Shown: one piece after another, positions 32,780 through 44,980 of the stretch
Numbering within the stretch: position 1 is the stretch's first letter
Layout: every line of letters starts with the position of its first letter
Assembly: GCA_013399895.1 (NCBI GenBank)
Contig: VXBA01002855.1
Span: forward strand, 3,977,803-4,041,802
Source: Serilophus lunatus
Taxonomy: Eukaryota; Chordata; Aves; Passeriformes; Eurylaimidae
Length of the DNA: 64,000 nucleotides
Reading direction: 5' to 3'
Program-made: the position numbers and the translations under genes
Notes under the pieces: generated by a model
Seen by the model: only the letters and a program-made list of their open reading frames with translations
Told to the model about the DNA's origin: nothing
Databases searched by the model: none

Positions 32780-35700
32780 GTTGACAAAAACTCCTGACTG
32801 GAAATCAAAAGACAAGCAATGTAGTAAGGCTTCTGAGAAATGTGCCATGCCATGAGTCAAATATTAACAAGGACACCATTCAAGAAGGAAAACCAAACTA
32901 GTTTGTCTTCAAACTCGTTTGAGGAAGTCTAGTGTTGTAAAGGAAAAATATGGAAAGTATGTGGAACCACCTTCACCATCACATGCTGCAGGGTCCAAGG
33001 ATTCAACATCATGTGTTCTCCCACAACAAGGAAAACTCGAAGCAGAAAGTGGAGCAGGAAAAAGAGCATGATAGCCAGCCAAATATGTAATTCAACAAGT
33101 CTGTGATGGCTCCCATCAGCTACTGCAGAAAACAGCTACCTCAAATCATGAAAGCATTTGAAGAAGATTCATTTATCGCTGACTTTCCAGATTTCACACA
33201 GGCCAATGGGAATCTGCTTGTAAGAATATTTTTGGCTGCATGAAACATGAGAACTCTAAAGATAATTGATATCAGAATGTAAACTCTAAACTGTAGTAGA
33301 TAAACTCAGCATTGATTCTTGACCCACATGTCACGTAAATGTTGACAAAACAGAGGAAAGCATATGCAATCTGCCAGCAATCCATTTTACTCTATTGCAA
33401 TGTCTCTCATGAGGGCAAATGAATTCCATGAATCTAGATTTGAGTAAATCCAGTAGTAATGTTGTATTCTGAAAACAACTGATCAACACAATTACAGCTC
33501 ATTTCCTGTGTGATTTTCAAGCATTCTTCCGGAACTTCGTGGGACTTTTAGATAAGAAACATATGTATATGTAACTAACTTATAGAGTAGAATTAGGTGT
33601 TTTCATTAGGGAATGAGGAGATTTCCACTTAAACTCAATATTCTCTCCTTTATCCTATCTTAAGTTTCTGGATTGGTTTAATTATGTTAAATACCAAATG
33701 CTACTCTGCTAGCAGGTTAATAGATCACCACAATTTTTCATTATAAATCCTTATATCTTTGCTCGTCTGTTACATCAAATTGTTTTATTTCATAGTATCA
33801 TTCTTACTTGCAGTCCTTTAAGGTCTTTCTTGCTCAATGTGATGTGCACTACTTCTGAGTTTTACTAGTTTTTCCTCATTCATACAGGATAGGGATGACC
33901 ATTAATAGGACAGGTCATTACAGCTAGCTTAATTGCTTTAGGGTTTATTAGACAACCTAATATACTTTAGTAAAGCTACTTAATAGCATTAACGCAGGGT
34001 ATGTAAGTCACCTATTTAGGTATCTGTCTCTTGTCAGAGACACTCAGAACAATGGTTTTCCAATGCTTTCCCATTTACCCATCCTCTAGGTTAAAAAGTG
34101 CTTGGATAGCATTTGAAGAAAAAAGGAGTGGGGGAGGTTGGGAAAAGAGAGAGAGGTAAGGTAAAACTCGTGTTGGTCTTTTTTTTAAATACTTCTGTTC
34201 ATCAAGTGGAAGAAATTGCTCTCTCTTCAGTGGATATTTATTGCATTGAGCCTTTTTAAAGTGAGTAGTTTGTGTAGCAGATCAAGCTGATCCTGAGTAA
34301 ATCATAGGATTTTTGTATGTTCCTCCATTCGGTCATTCACAAACTGCTGTGGCATCAGACCAGTGAGACACCACCACTGAGTGTGGTTTCTTATCCTGAA
34401 TGTTTAAAGTTTTCAGGACAAAGTTTTCTATTATTACTGGTATTTTGTTATTTTATGTAGAGTTAAATGCTGGCATAAAGAAAAGTGGCAGCAAAAAAAC
34501 CCACTTGTGTTGTTTTCACAAGTATTTCAAAAGTAACCAGGCTATGGAATTACTGTTTCATTGGCCACAAGATTTTGCAGATGTGTAAGTTTTATAAGCC
34601 CCTTTGAAAAATATGCCATACTGAACCTGACTGTAAGATGCCTGAAAATTTCAAGTCCAAGTACTAGTTCATATGTTGGTAACACATACTGGTGGCATAA
34701 GTAGGAGAAAACAAGCACTCAAATAAAAGAAAATAATTGTGCTTTCAACTATGTCAGCTTGAAATAGAAAGTCTATTCAACAATATAGATCATGAATCTC
34801 AGATTTAAAAAACACTAACTGTATATCAAAAATTTAGATTCTTCAGTAGAACAATTGTGACAGGTTAGTTAAAACCTTCTTACCTTAAATATTTCTGGTT
34901 AAGAAATACTAGAAGTAATAGTGTCTCTTACTTGCTTTTGTTTGAAAATACTGTAGTTGTTGACAAGCTGTAATTCTAAGAATAAAGATTTGTGAGCTTT
35001 TTAACTTAAAAATTGTATTTAATTTTGTTCTTCAAAAATTAAGTCAGTACAGAAATTGGAAGAGTGTTTAGAAATGAGTTTTTCTTCTTTTTCATAAAGA
35101 GAGACAGCAGCAAAGTAACTCTGGTGGAACACATCGTTGTTTATATCACTTTGTACTCACATTGTTATTAGTATCCAAGTTCATTTTTATAGAGTGGAAG
35201 GCACTGTTATTTCAAGAGAAGCTTGCAAGTGCTAGCAGTTAAACTGCTAGTTTAACCATTAGTTTAAATATTTTACAGTTTCTTTAAGAGTATTAGTAAT
35301 TATACAGAGGTCTGTAATTAAAATATGTACAACTTCATGTGTTCTCTCTTATTTGACTTGGTTTTTACATGTATTGTTAGTCAAAAGTTACTTGTAGATG
35401 CTATCTAAGGTATTTTGACTTGCAAAAGGTCCAAAACTGTAATGGTTAAGAATTAAAAACATGGGATTCACATGAAAGTAGTATCTTCTTCAAGAGTACA
35501 CAATTAAGTTATTAATATTTTTATGATCAGAGTACTTTTCTAGTTTAAATATATATTTTCTTGCCCAAAGGTTGAAATAAATATGAAATTTCTTTCTTGC
35601 AGTAACAAGACGTTGTTAGCATGATTGGACTATGGTGAAAATAGAAGTACAAGAATTACAGAAATAAATGGAGGCAGATAGGGTAAGTTTATTGACAGGT

Positions 35701-37154
35701 TTTTAATCTTAAGATTCACATGTTACCTTTAGAAATATAGAGCTCTCTTCACAGCGTAACGATTAGACTTAACCTCTTAGTTAATACTTCTATGTGGTTA
35801 TTTAGAATTTTAGGTCTCTCTCAGGCTTGCATTTTGGTCATTAGGTCTTCAAGGCCTTGTAGCAAAGCTGCTGGCAAAATTGTGGTACAGACTAACTCAG
35901 CTAGGGAAGACTTATAGATTTAATGTGGAATGTTGTTTATGCTAAAAATCGAAGCTGTATCCGTTTAATATCTATTTAGCTTTTTTACTACAGTCATAAA
36001 TTCCATCAGTGAAGTACTAGTGGCTTTGGGACACAACCTTTGCTACAACATGACGAAAATATGGAGCTTTTTTTAAAAAAAGCTGCTTTTGTTTAGTTTG
36101 AGTTGCCTGGCACAGAATGAGAGAGGAGAACTTACTGAATTGTAGGGAGAAGACAGACAGCTTTTCATCTGAATTAGAACAGATAAATTCATTAGGATCC
36201 CAGGGGGTTATTAGGTTCTCATTATGGCTGAATCTATCCAAGGGAATTTAACTGTGCCTCGCAGAAGCAGCTTGTTTTCCAGCAGCAGTGCCAGTGAAGC
36301 TTAATACATGTTGCCTGTTCTTTTAAGAAAACAGTATTAGGTTCTGGTAAATTCTAGTGGTGAACAGGAATACAGTATAAATAAAAATATGTACAGTAAC
36401 TTGAGATTATTTGATTCTTCAAAATTAACCCGTACCTGCTATAACTTGAGACTTACTTTGCATAGTAAGAAGTCCTCAGATTAACTGATAAAACGACAAC
36501 AATAAATGGAGATGCAAAAAACACAGATTTGTACTAAGAATGTAGACAAATGCAAGAACATGAGTTACACTTCCAAGCAAATTAACTTCTTTGTGAAACA
36601 TGCAGTATTAAAACTGCATGGAAAATGATGCATAGCTAACTTTTGGCAAATATGGCAGCATGTCAAGTGAGAAAAATGTCTTTTGGGAGAGACACATTTA
36701 TTCACATAAGCAACTAATTTGTGCAGTTTTGAATTTCAGCTTGGAAGTGGAGGATTTCTCCTTGTTAAAATGGTTTCAGTCATAATGAAAAGACAAATAG
36801 AACGTTTAGCTAAGATCACAGACAATACCCAAGCCTGAATTCAGAAAGGCAAGCAGACTCAGCCAGTATGAGCTGAAAATACAGTAGAGTAAGATTACAG
36901 CAGGAACTCCCTTGTTAAGAAATGGTTTGAAAGAGAGAGGTAAGCATTCAGCCATTCTCTATATACAGTCTTCCTTATGCTCAGAGAGCGAGGCACACTG
37001 CGCTTTGTGATGCCAACAGAGGAAGTTAATGAAATATGGCCACTTCATGGCATGTTCAAGTATACCTTGTTTGTTTTAACCATAAAAACTAAAGCAGCAA
37101 ATACAAATCACATTTTCTTTCTCAGAAGCACAGGAGAGGTATGATTGTTTGGTA
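32780..37154. other. Gene-free stretch between TMEM237 and STRADB
   Basis: AT-rich, with no coding exon I can support. Candidate AATAAA signals for the minus strand occur as TTTATT at 36697-36702 and 35688-35693, so the part next to 37160 may be STRADB 3' UTR. C2CD6 occupies this interval in mammals. I see no recognisable C2 domain or other exon. Confidence 0.5.
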
Positions 37155-37160
37155 TTTATT
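37155..37160 (-). terminator. STRADB: AATAAA overlapping the STRADB stop codon
   Basis: On the minus strand the end of STRADB reads GAATTC TAA ATAAATACC, so an AATAAA hexamer begins with the last base of the stop codon. If used, the 3' UTR would be only about 10-30 bases. Signals further downstream may be the real ones. Confidence 0.3.
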
Positions 37161-37312
37161 TAGAATTCCCAGTCTATATCATCTTGATTTGCAGTAATAC
37201 GTCCAAGTTCAGTCCCAACTGCTGTTGAGGGCAGTGCCGAGAACTCTGATCTATTATTTTGAATAGGATGTGGTAATAGAGACAGTAGTGAATTCTGTGT
37301 TTGTTCTTTTAT
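37160..37312 (-). CDS. STRADB: STRADB last coding exon with WEF tail
   Basis: A 153-nt exon after TTTCTAG, encoding IKEQTQNSLLSLLPHPIQNN, a variable middle, and ITANQDDIDWEF before TAA. The WEF end is the MO25-docking motif of STRAD proteins. Confidence 0.93.
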   Translation of the reverse strand: MKEQTQNSLLSLLPHPIQNNRSEFSALPSTAVGTELGRITANQDDIDWEF

Positions 37313-40300
37313 CTAGAAAGAAAAAAAGTTAAAACAGGGCTGCACATAAAAGTCTCCATAGCCTTGCAATTGACTTTATTAAAAGCATGTGAAATCATAG
37401 ACATGCTCTTGCATGTTACAATACTGAATGTAACAAGATGAGAGGTTTTGCTGTCCTCACTTCAGAGTAAGTTTAATTAATCTTTCAAGACTAATTAAAT
37501 TAGCTATGCAGTTCTGCTTTAAATTAAGAATATTAACAATTATTCTTATTGGTTAGGCTGACTTTAATTATGTTTAATTATGTTAAGCCAACTTTATCCA
37601 AGGGGAAATGGATTACTCTTATGCTTCCTGTACTCAATACCATTCTGTTAAAAAAAAAATAAATCTGAAGAAGACATGCTGTTACAGGATGGTTTTTGCT
37701 AACTTTCCAGGTAACTTAATTATTTAGTAATCCAACTCTTTTGGTGGCTTATTTAGATTATAGCTGTGTCATTTTACAAAATGTAGTAAACTCACCTGTT
37801 TGAAGAACGTATGCGAAAGCAAACTGCTTGCTGATGGCCTGAATCATAAAATGAACAATATAATTATGTTTTTGAAAGTAAAATACTGCTTTTGGAAAAT
37901 AGGCCAGACTGACAAGTCAATTTAAGCCCTGTGGTTTTTCATCCACCGGACAATGTGAAGAATGAGAAAAGAAGCACACAATTCCTACATTCCATGCCTC
38001 AATTTGTAGTGAAAGCACTACTAAAGAAATCTGTTTTTAAAGGCTTTTTCCAATTTCTGTTTAACAAGGAATTTAATGCCTCATTCAAAAGAGCCACAGT
38101 ACTGAAAATGAATATTTCAGATTTCTGTTTTTTTCTTGGACAAAGTGCATGTTTGAAAATTAATTTTACTTTTTACAAAGCATATTCATATTACAAGAAA
38201 TTAATGGATCAAATGACTTTAAAAGCATAATTCCTTTATCAGACAAGACAATTCTTAAATTACAAAACCAAACATAAGTGTATTGTTTTACATAGTACTT
38301 CTGGTCTGAAATTCTGACTTCAACAGCATTCAACTAATTACTGTATCCTGAACTGCGGGGTATCCTTGGTCTTAGACTAAAGTGACAGAAAATTAGTTTT
38401 CACCAGAATGTTACCTTTTCTCAGGGTCCTGTTGCAAGCAAAGTTCTACCAAGTTGTGGAAAGCAGGTGAAAATGTTCTGGCAAAGGGAATTTGTAGTCT
38501 TTCACTGGTCATTGTGCGTGTCATGCTCTCACCAATTCCAGAATCAACACCCGATCGGGAATTCTTCATCCTGGATTCCTCACGAGGAAAGGTATTTATA
38601 TCCCAAGGATAGTATGTGGGACCTTTCAGCTTTTGCAGCAGCATCTAGTAGGAAGGAATATCAGTATGACAGTTCAACAGCTATCAAGGTCTATTCAGGC
38701 TAAGCTGTGAAATGCCAGGAGTGGAAGGATTATTTGATCTAGAAGGAAGCATGCATAATTGAAGTATCAAAAAGCAGCCCCTATTTCAGCAGTAATAGCA
38801 TTGGTTTCTCTGAGTAAAACAAAAAAAAGCTCAGTGGTTTTTGAAGTAGAAATAAGAGTTCAGTATTGTACCTGAGTGCGAGGCATGTCTTGAAATGGAA
38901 CGTGTCCGTTGGCTAATTCACATGCTGTAATTCCCACACTGTAAATGTCAGACTTCATGTTATACCCAGACAAATCCTGGGAGACAAAGAGAACACTACT
39001 GATCACTGATGCCACTAAGCAGTGCTGACAAAACTATAAGTATCTGTTTCAAGATTCTAATACCTGGTAATCAACAACCTCAGGCTTCATTAGGAATCTG
39101 ATGGTTGCATTTTCCAGGAAGGTCAGCATCACCTTACCAACAGCTTTAAAACCTCTTTAGTTCTCTTTAGGAGAATTAAAAATTCAGTACATATTGTACT
39201 TTTAAAACTTCCAGTTCAACATCTTCCATTGCACTTCTACAAGGAGACTTAAGTTAGAAGTTGAGTGTTGCCACTGACTCCAAATAGGAAAAAATAAGAG
39301 TAATTTATACTAACCTGCCTCAGTAGTTCAGGACTCAGCCAAGGAAGCACAGATGTACTAAACTGGGGGAAATCATATACCACCTTTGACTTTCGTCCAT
39401 TGTTAACTAAACTGTAGAGGTTGTTTAGGCCAGAGAGAGAAACCAGTCCATCCTCTGAAATCAGAATGTGGCTAGCTTTAATATTCCTGTAACATAAAGC
39501 AGTAAATTTTAGGTGTAAGAATTACTCGAAGCACTACTACAGTAGAAAGGCTTTCATATTTCATTGACTTACAGTGAGATGTTAGCATGCAGTTCTATTT
39601 AGCAGATTATTTTCATGGAAATTCTTCACTCAGTATCAGTTGTCTTTTTAATCCCATCCCAAGAGAGAGGAGAGATGATCAGGAAAAAAAAGTGTCAGAA
39701 ACTGTAGAAGGGCCCTTCTTCCCTGCAAAAGGTGTAACCTAAGGAAGGTCTCTCTACAACTCTCATTCTCTTCCGCTTCAAAGAGACAAAGCCAGGCAGA
39801 TGTATAATCCCTGTAACAACTGTCTTGAAATAATGTATGAATATAGCTCCTGTTAAGCTTTTACAAACTTGGTTCTGCTGTATTAAAAACATAACTTCTG
39901 CACTGTCTGACATAAGGTATATAGAAAAAGGAGGGAGACAATACTTAAGATGAGAGGCTGCAGTCTGATTCTTACCTATTGACAATCTCCTACCTGTGAA
40001 TATATCCGTTCTGGTGCATGTAATTTAATCCTCTGATTGCACCGAACAGAATGTTCCCTATTAAAGCTTCACTCATTCCTTCAGGAAAGTAAGTCTTCAG
40101 CAGGTGCCTAGCTGAACCTGGAAGTGAAAAAAAACTAGCTAAGCCTAAGAAGTCTTGTTAAATTACTTGTCTGTGCTTGGTTCATTGTATATATTCATCA
40201 AGAGGAGCATTCTCATTTTTATATTGACTGTGGTACGTCAAGAACAGTTATTACGTGGATGCAGCTGATGCATCTATGAGGCAAAGCTCACACATCATGC

Positions 40301-42811
40301 TTCTGTTAACTGAAAGTCTATGCCCAACCTGTGCTCAATCTAGATAGGTTTACTGTTGGCAAAAATCAAAGTTGTATAAAGTCAAATAAATCTCCCAATT
40401 ACCATTCCTCATGCGGTGGGTGCTAGGACTATGTGGAATTTAATGCAGTTCAAACCAGTCTTCACCAGGAGGAAGACTATGTATAGAAGCTTTCCTAAAC
40501 AAGTGTTTTGGGAAAGTTTGGGTTTTTTCTACAAGACAGGAGATGCTTAAAGAAAAACCTCTCATGGACCACGTGGCCCAACCTGTACCAGCCCTTTTTC
40601 CTATTTCAGAATTGGAGTTCTTACCATAGGCCATGAATGGGGAGATGACCCAAAGCCAGCTACCAGCTGTAAACACTGTCCAAAATGTCATTATGTTGGG
40701 ATGCTGGAAAAAGTGGGATAAAACCACCTCATTCTATGGAATTAAATGAAAGTGGATGTGTTAATCACAAGACAGCAGTCTTACAAAGAGCATCAACTAC
40801 ATCAGTAATCAGGAGAAAGAATGGTTTCCTGTGTGCATTTATACAAGATTGCAGGTGGTGTGCACAGCCTGCAACAGAAATGTAAATAACTTGCCCATAA
40901 TTGTATTTGTCTAAAGTAAATCTATTTTGTTCACAGTCCAGACTTTTGGGGCTAAATACAGAGTACAGAACATGTTTCAAGTAAGGAGTTGTACAATTAC
41001 AGAAATATTTCTAAAACACTTGTCAACTCTTTTCTTTAGAAAGTAACTCTGAACTTTACACATGCCTTGTATTCATTATATTCTACTCCTCTGAAGGAAA
41101 ATCTTGACTGAAATGACCCAGTATAAACAAAGGCTGCCTCTGTTCAGTTACCTCACATGTATTCATCACTATCTTCATCAGACTTGTGCAGAAGTGCTGT
41201 TGCTTTACCTGTAAGGCTTTCAAATGCTCTTCAGAGCAATTTTCTAGGTCTGTGATCCTTACAGCAACTTGCATGTCTGTAGGTGTATGCCGTGCAAGGT
41301 AGACCGAAGTTAAATTGTTGAACCTCCTTCCTGAAACCAGAAGTGGCTACCTTAACATTAGAAAATATAATAATCCATCACAGAATTTCCTTCATATTTA
41401 GACAGAATTTTCCAATTCTGAAAGCACAATTGATAGCAGCATGACCTTTCTTTAAGAATGTCAAGAAATTAAGTAGTCGCAGCAAAATAAATGCAGCAAA
41501 TTAGTTGAAGCATAGCTCTGCTATTTTGAGAACAACTAAAAGTGTTTCAACATTTTTCAGTATCATTTATACATTTAAATGAACCACACATGCATATGCA
41601 CACAAACGCATGCACAGTAGGATTCAAGGCAGCTTTCCTTAGAACAATCAACTCGGGTAGCCAAGCCACAAGGCATGATGTTACTTAATGCTGTATTTAT
41701 TGTCACATACCACAGACATAGAAAACTCACATGCACATCCAAAAACACCACGAGAAAATTTCAGGTAATTGTCAATTTGTTGTATATCTTGAAATATGAG
41801 CAATGCTCTGGGCACTTTTCTCAACTAAGGAGACACAGAAGTTCTGCATTTTCCAAACAATATTTACTGCAATTAGCAAGAAATTATTGCTAGCAGGAAG
41901 AAGAAATATCTTAAGGTCCATTCATGTTACCTATTTCCAGCTGGAGCTCATAATGAGAGACATTAGAAGAGCAAAATACCATTTCATTCCTTCCTGTGGA
42001 TGGAGGAATCCAGGCTAGATCAGAATCAGCCTAATAGTGAGAAAAAACAGTTCTCAAAATGACTGTAATTTTTAGTAATTTATATGCTTAAAATGAATGC
42101 AGAAATATCATTAATGTTAATGTGGAGTACTCAAAATAGAACATTCCTACTGGTGGTTTTACCATTGCTGAGATTTAGTTCTATAAGTTAGTTTCTTTGT
42201 GTATGTGTCCTTTATGTATGTATGTGTATGTCTTTAAACTGGCACAAGATTAACACTTAGTTACCTATAGTCTTCTTCCAAAGTGGAAGCCCTGAAGTAT
42301 TCTGAGCTTTTTGCTGTTAACATTTTAAGAGGTACTCCCTAATGAGGTTATTTTTGATATGTATCAGCTTCACATTTAACATTGGCAGTTGAAGTTTCTG
42401 TTTTCCTCTTACCAGGCATTCACGGATGCTGCTCTGAGACAACTCCTCTGGTCTAATTGATTCAACTGGTGTACGTAGAATACAGGAACAGTCCTTGAGA
42501 ACAGAGACAAGTGAATGTTAGTGGACTTGCTGCAATTTATTAAACATGGCAGTGGCAAAACATAAAAAGATAGCCCCTCTAAGCAGGAGTTCAGAAAGTC
42601 TTCTGCTACGAGACAGTCAGGCAAGAGGTTAAGAAGCGGCAGAAAGCATTTACATGGCACAAGGGGAAGTTGATACAACAAAGCTTAAACATCTCAGCAC
42701 TGTGGAAATCCCAAGTAACACATTTCACCAGAACGTTTCACGTTAAGGTATAACTGGGCAACAAGGTACAACAGCCAAAAATTATGAAGACAAACTTACC
42801 AAACAAGACAT
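37160..42811 (-). CDS. STRADB: STRADB, STE20-related pseudokinase adaptor (spliced)
   Basis: Eleven exons on the minus strand join in frame: 42811-42800, 42493-42413, 42030-41931, 41330-41209, 40733-40625, 40117-39994, 39486-39315, 38976-38872, 38644-38415, 37838-37796 and 37312-37160. They give 416 codons plus TAA; human STRADB is 418 residues. It is a kinase fold without catalytic residues: Arg89 replaces the VAIK lysine (VAVR), HRD is HRN (182-184) and DFG is LSG (200-202). The C-terminus is WEF. Family knowledge: STRAD proteins bind LKB1 (STK11) and MO25, activate LKB1 and hold it in the cytoplasm; the WEF tail docks on MO25. STRADB is preferred over STRADA because of the N-terminus, SRMKNSRSGVDSGIGES and its position beside TRAK2. 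It shares a head-to-head promoter region with TRAK2. Confidence 0.96.
37796..37838 (-). CDS. STRADB: STRADB 43-nt exon
   Basis: Between ATGATTCAG and GTGAGT, encoding PSASSLLSHTFFKQ, the end of the kinase-like domain. Confidence 0.92.
38415..38644 (-). CDS. STRADB: STRADB exon, C-lobe with insert
   Basis: A 230-nt exon encoding MLLQKLKGPTYYPWDINTFP, SRMKNSRSGVDSGIGES, a variable Thr/Arg-rich stretch, and FSPAFHNLVELCLQQDPEKR. The insert is several residues shorter than the VLVSSGTHTVNSD of human as recalled. Confidence 0.96.
38872..38976 (-). CDS. STRADB: STRADB exon, helix F region
   Basis: A 105-nt, phase 0-0 exon encoding DLSGYNMKSDIYSVGITACE, then LANGHVPFQDMPRTQ. The conserved SDIYSVGI word anchors the C-lobe. 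Confidence 0.96.
39315..39486 (-). CDS. STRADB: STRADB exon, pseudo-catalytic and activation loops
   Basis: A 172-nt exon encoding NIKASHILISEDGLVSLSGL, NNLYSLVNNGRKSKVVYDFP and QFSTSVLPWLSPELLRQ. The DFG position reads LSG, and SPE stands for APE. Confidence 0.95.
39994..40117 (-). CDS. STRADB: STRADB exon, helices D-E
   Basis: A 124-nt exon encoding SARHLLKTYFPEGMSEALIG and NILFGAIRGLNYMHQNGYIH, ending at the degraded HRD motif. Confidence 0.94.
40625..40733 (-). CDS. STRADB: STRADB exon, N-lobe to hinge
   Basis: A 109-nt exon encoding NEVVLSHFFQHPNIMTFWTV, then FTAGSWLWVISPFMAYG, which is the HPNI helix-C/strand-4 region and the hinge. Acceptor TTCCATAG, donor GTAAGA. Confidence 0.94.
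41209..41330 (-). CDS. STRADB: STRADB exon, glycine-loop and VAVR strand
   Basis: A 122-nt exon encoding GRRFNNLTSVYLARHTPTDM, QVAVRITDLENC and SEEHLKALQ. The glycine-rich loop is degraded and the catalytic lysine position is Arg89. Confidence 0.93.
41931..42030 (-). CDS. STRADB: STRADB exon, start of kinase-like domain
   Basis: A 100-nt exon encoding ADSDLAWIPPSTGRNEMVFC and SSNVSHYELQLEI. The last segment begins the N-lobe. Acceptor CACTATTAG, donor GTAACA. Confidence 0.93.
42413..42493 (-). CDS. STRADB: STRADB exon, N-terminal segment
   Basis: An 81-nt, phase 0-0 exon encoding DCSCILRTPVESIRPEELSQ, then SSIRECL. It aligns with DCFCTSRTQVESLRPEKQSE of human as recalled. Confidence 0.9.
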
Positions 42812-42858
42812 GGAAGACCACTTTAGATCAGGGGAATAGTCATATACACCCATTTATC
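42800..42858 (-). CDS. STRADB: STRADB exon 2 with start codon
   Basis: The acceptor TTTTTTTCTAG precedes 42858 and the donor GTAAGT follows 42800. The chosen ATG (42811-42809) gives MSCL, joining to DCSC, as in human MSLLDCFC. An in-frame ATG 14 codons upstream (42853-42851), also inside this exon, would add MGVYDYSPDLKWSS. It is not excluded by any in-frame stop inside the exon. Confidence 0.75.
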
Positions 42859-43572
42859 CTAGAAAAAAACAAACTAGTGATGCAAGTGATGATTCACAAA
42901 CCAGTGATAAACATAAATCTTAATCACAACTGTGATGCATTCCTGTCAGTAAAAATACACACACAAAACCCTGAATTCCAGCTTTGGGAAAGCCTGCTTC
43001 TATTGGGTCTTTAAGCAGCACACAATTTCAAACTTCACACTGAGGACTACACATGTCAACTCCAGTTTTCCTTTTTAATTTATGGGTTTGTAAATCTTAT
43101 TGCCACTTCTGAACAAACAAGTTAACTGCAAGTTAACTGCACAAGTGCAGAAAGTAAAAAAGAATGGATGAATGAATCCTTGTCAGTTTGTAGGAAATCA
43201 GTCTTTTGTTTTCAAAGAGCACAGCTGTGCTAGTCACATCTCAGCTTGGCTGTGTGCAGCTGAACTAGCTCACAAAAAAAAGCAAGCAATTGCATTTTAC
43301 ATTTCATGAGTGAGAAAATACTACTGTAAGGGATTTCAGTTAGAAAAAAGAGAAGCAACTCCAGTAATTTTCACTTTACTTAGGCTACAAAATCAGCAAA
43401 CTCCCCCACAGATCAGAGTAGCCACTCTGAAAGTCCTCCAGCTGACTTACTTTATGTCTGGTGCTTTGAAAGCTTAGGCAGTGAGAGAGATGTCTAATAA
43501 GTGTATCCAAGCTTCTCTAAATACAGAATGGGACTAACTAATTTACTTTAGTTATAATCAGCTCTTCAAGAG

Positions 43573-44195
43573 TAGAATCATTAAAGTTGGAAAAGACCTC
43601 GAAGGTCCTGGTGGTCCACACCTACATGGTTTCTGAACACTACCAGGGACAGTGACTCCACCATCTCCCTGGGCACCCTATTCCAATGCTTGAGAACACT
43701 TTCAGTGAAGAAAATTTTCCTAAAATCCAATCTAAACCTCCCTTGGTGCATCATGAGGACATTTACTGTCATCCTATCACTTGTCACCTGGGAGACGAGG
43801 CCAACCCCTACCTCACTATAACTTTAGGTGGTTGTAGAGAGTGAAAAAGTCCCCCTGAGCCTCCTCTTCTCCAGGCTAAACAACCCCAACTCCTTCAGCC
43901 ACTCCTTACATTAATAATTCCTTGTGCTCCAGGCCCTTCACAAGCTCCATTGCCCTTAGGACACCCTTCAGTGCCTCAATGTCTTTCTGACTGTTAGGGA
44001 CTCAAATCTGAGATGTGGCCTGGCTTCACCGGTGCCAAGTACAGAGGGACAATCCCTTCCCTGATCCTGCTGGCCACACTACTGCTGATACAAACCAGGA
44101 TACCACTGGTCTTGGCCATCAGGGCACACTGCTGGCTCGTGGTCAGCCAGCTGTCAAACAGCATCCCTGGCAGGCAGCTTTCCAGGCACCATGAG
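43573..44195 (-). mobile_element. CR1 LINE, 5'-truncated, in STRADB intron 1
   Basis: The plus strand reads as the reverse complement of the CR1 3' region: AGAATCATTAAAGTTGGAAA, AAGACCTC, CATCTCCCTGGGCACC, then CTGAGCCTCCTCTTCTCCAG and GCTGGCTCGTGGTCAGCCAG. The 3' end is at 43573 and the 5' truncation lies near 44195. It lies between the presumed non-coding first exon and exon 2 of STRADB, in the same orientation as the gene. Confidence 0.9.
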
Positions 44196-44963
44196 GAATC
44201 CTACTTGGTGGCTGATAAAAAGTCAGTTACAGGACATAGTCCCATGTTAATATGTAATTTTTGCATGAAGGTCAACTTTAAAAAGGGGAAATACTATTCC
44301 AGAAGCCGATTTTATTAAGGAGCTAAGCGTGAGTGTATCCCATGTTTAAATTGTGTATGCTACTTTAAGGCACCACTCTTGAAAAGCTAACAAGCCCCCA
44401 CTGCTCTGTTCACTGCCAAATATCCAAGTCCCTAATCCTTGACATTTTCAGCCTGAATATCTGCTTGAAGAAATACTGTAATTCCATACTAAAGATTCCA
44501 AAAGGGGATCCTTAGTAGGTACTTGGATCAGGGCTTAATTTGCCCAGCTTCACTGAGGAACTCTGTAGCAGAGTAGAAAAAAAAAAAAGAATGCAGGTGC
44601 TTCAAGATACTGGCTGGCACTGTAATAGCTACAGAGTCCTTCTCCTACCTGGAAAGAAGATGCTTCATTCTATTACACAAGACAATTTATTCTGCTGTTT
44701 GCAATGTGAAACCACAAAAGCTAAACTGAAGAACAGAGTCTTAATAACTGAAGTCAGATTATTGTAGGCGTAGTTCAAAGGCATATAGCCTGCCAACAGA
44801 AACGTCCATTCTGCACGCTTATTCAAATAACATTGCCATTTCAAGATTTTTATTTTTGTTTTCCTTACGTAGTTTAACATTGCTTCCACTTTTCAGTACG
44901 GTTTCGGATCATGTTCCCACATAAACCTCCGCATTTTTCCTTCTGTATCGCAGATTATTATTT

Positions 44964-44980
44964 TGTGTGTGTGTGTGTGT
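44964..44980. repeat. (TG)n microsatellite
   Basis: A short uninterrupted TG run, probably polymorphic. Confidence 0.9.

Noticed and set aside
43581..44318. Open frames of 68 and 101 codons
   Set aside because: They lie in the CR1 copy, in its untranslated 3' part, and represent repeat sequence rather than a gene.
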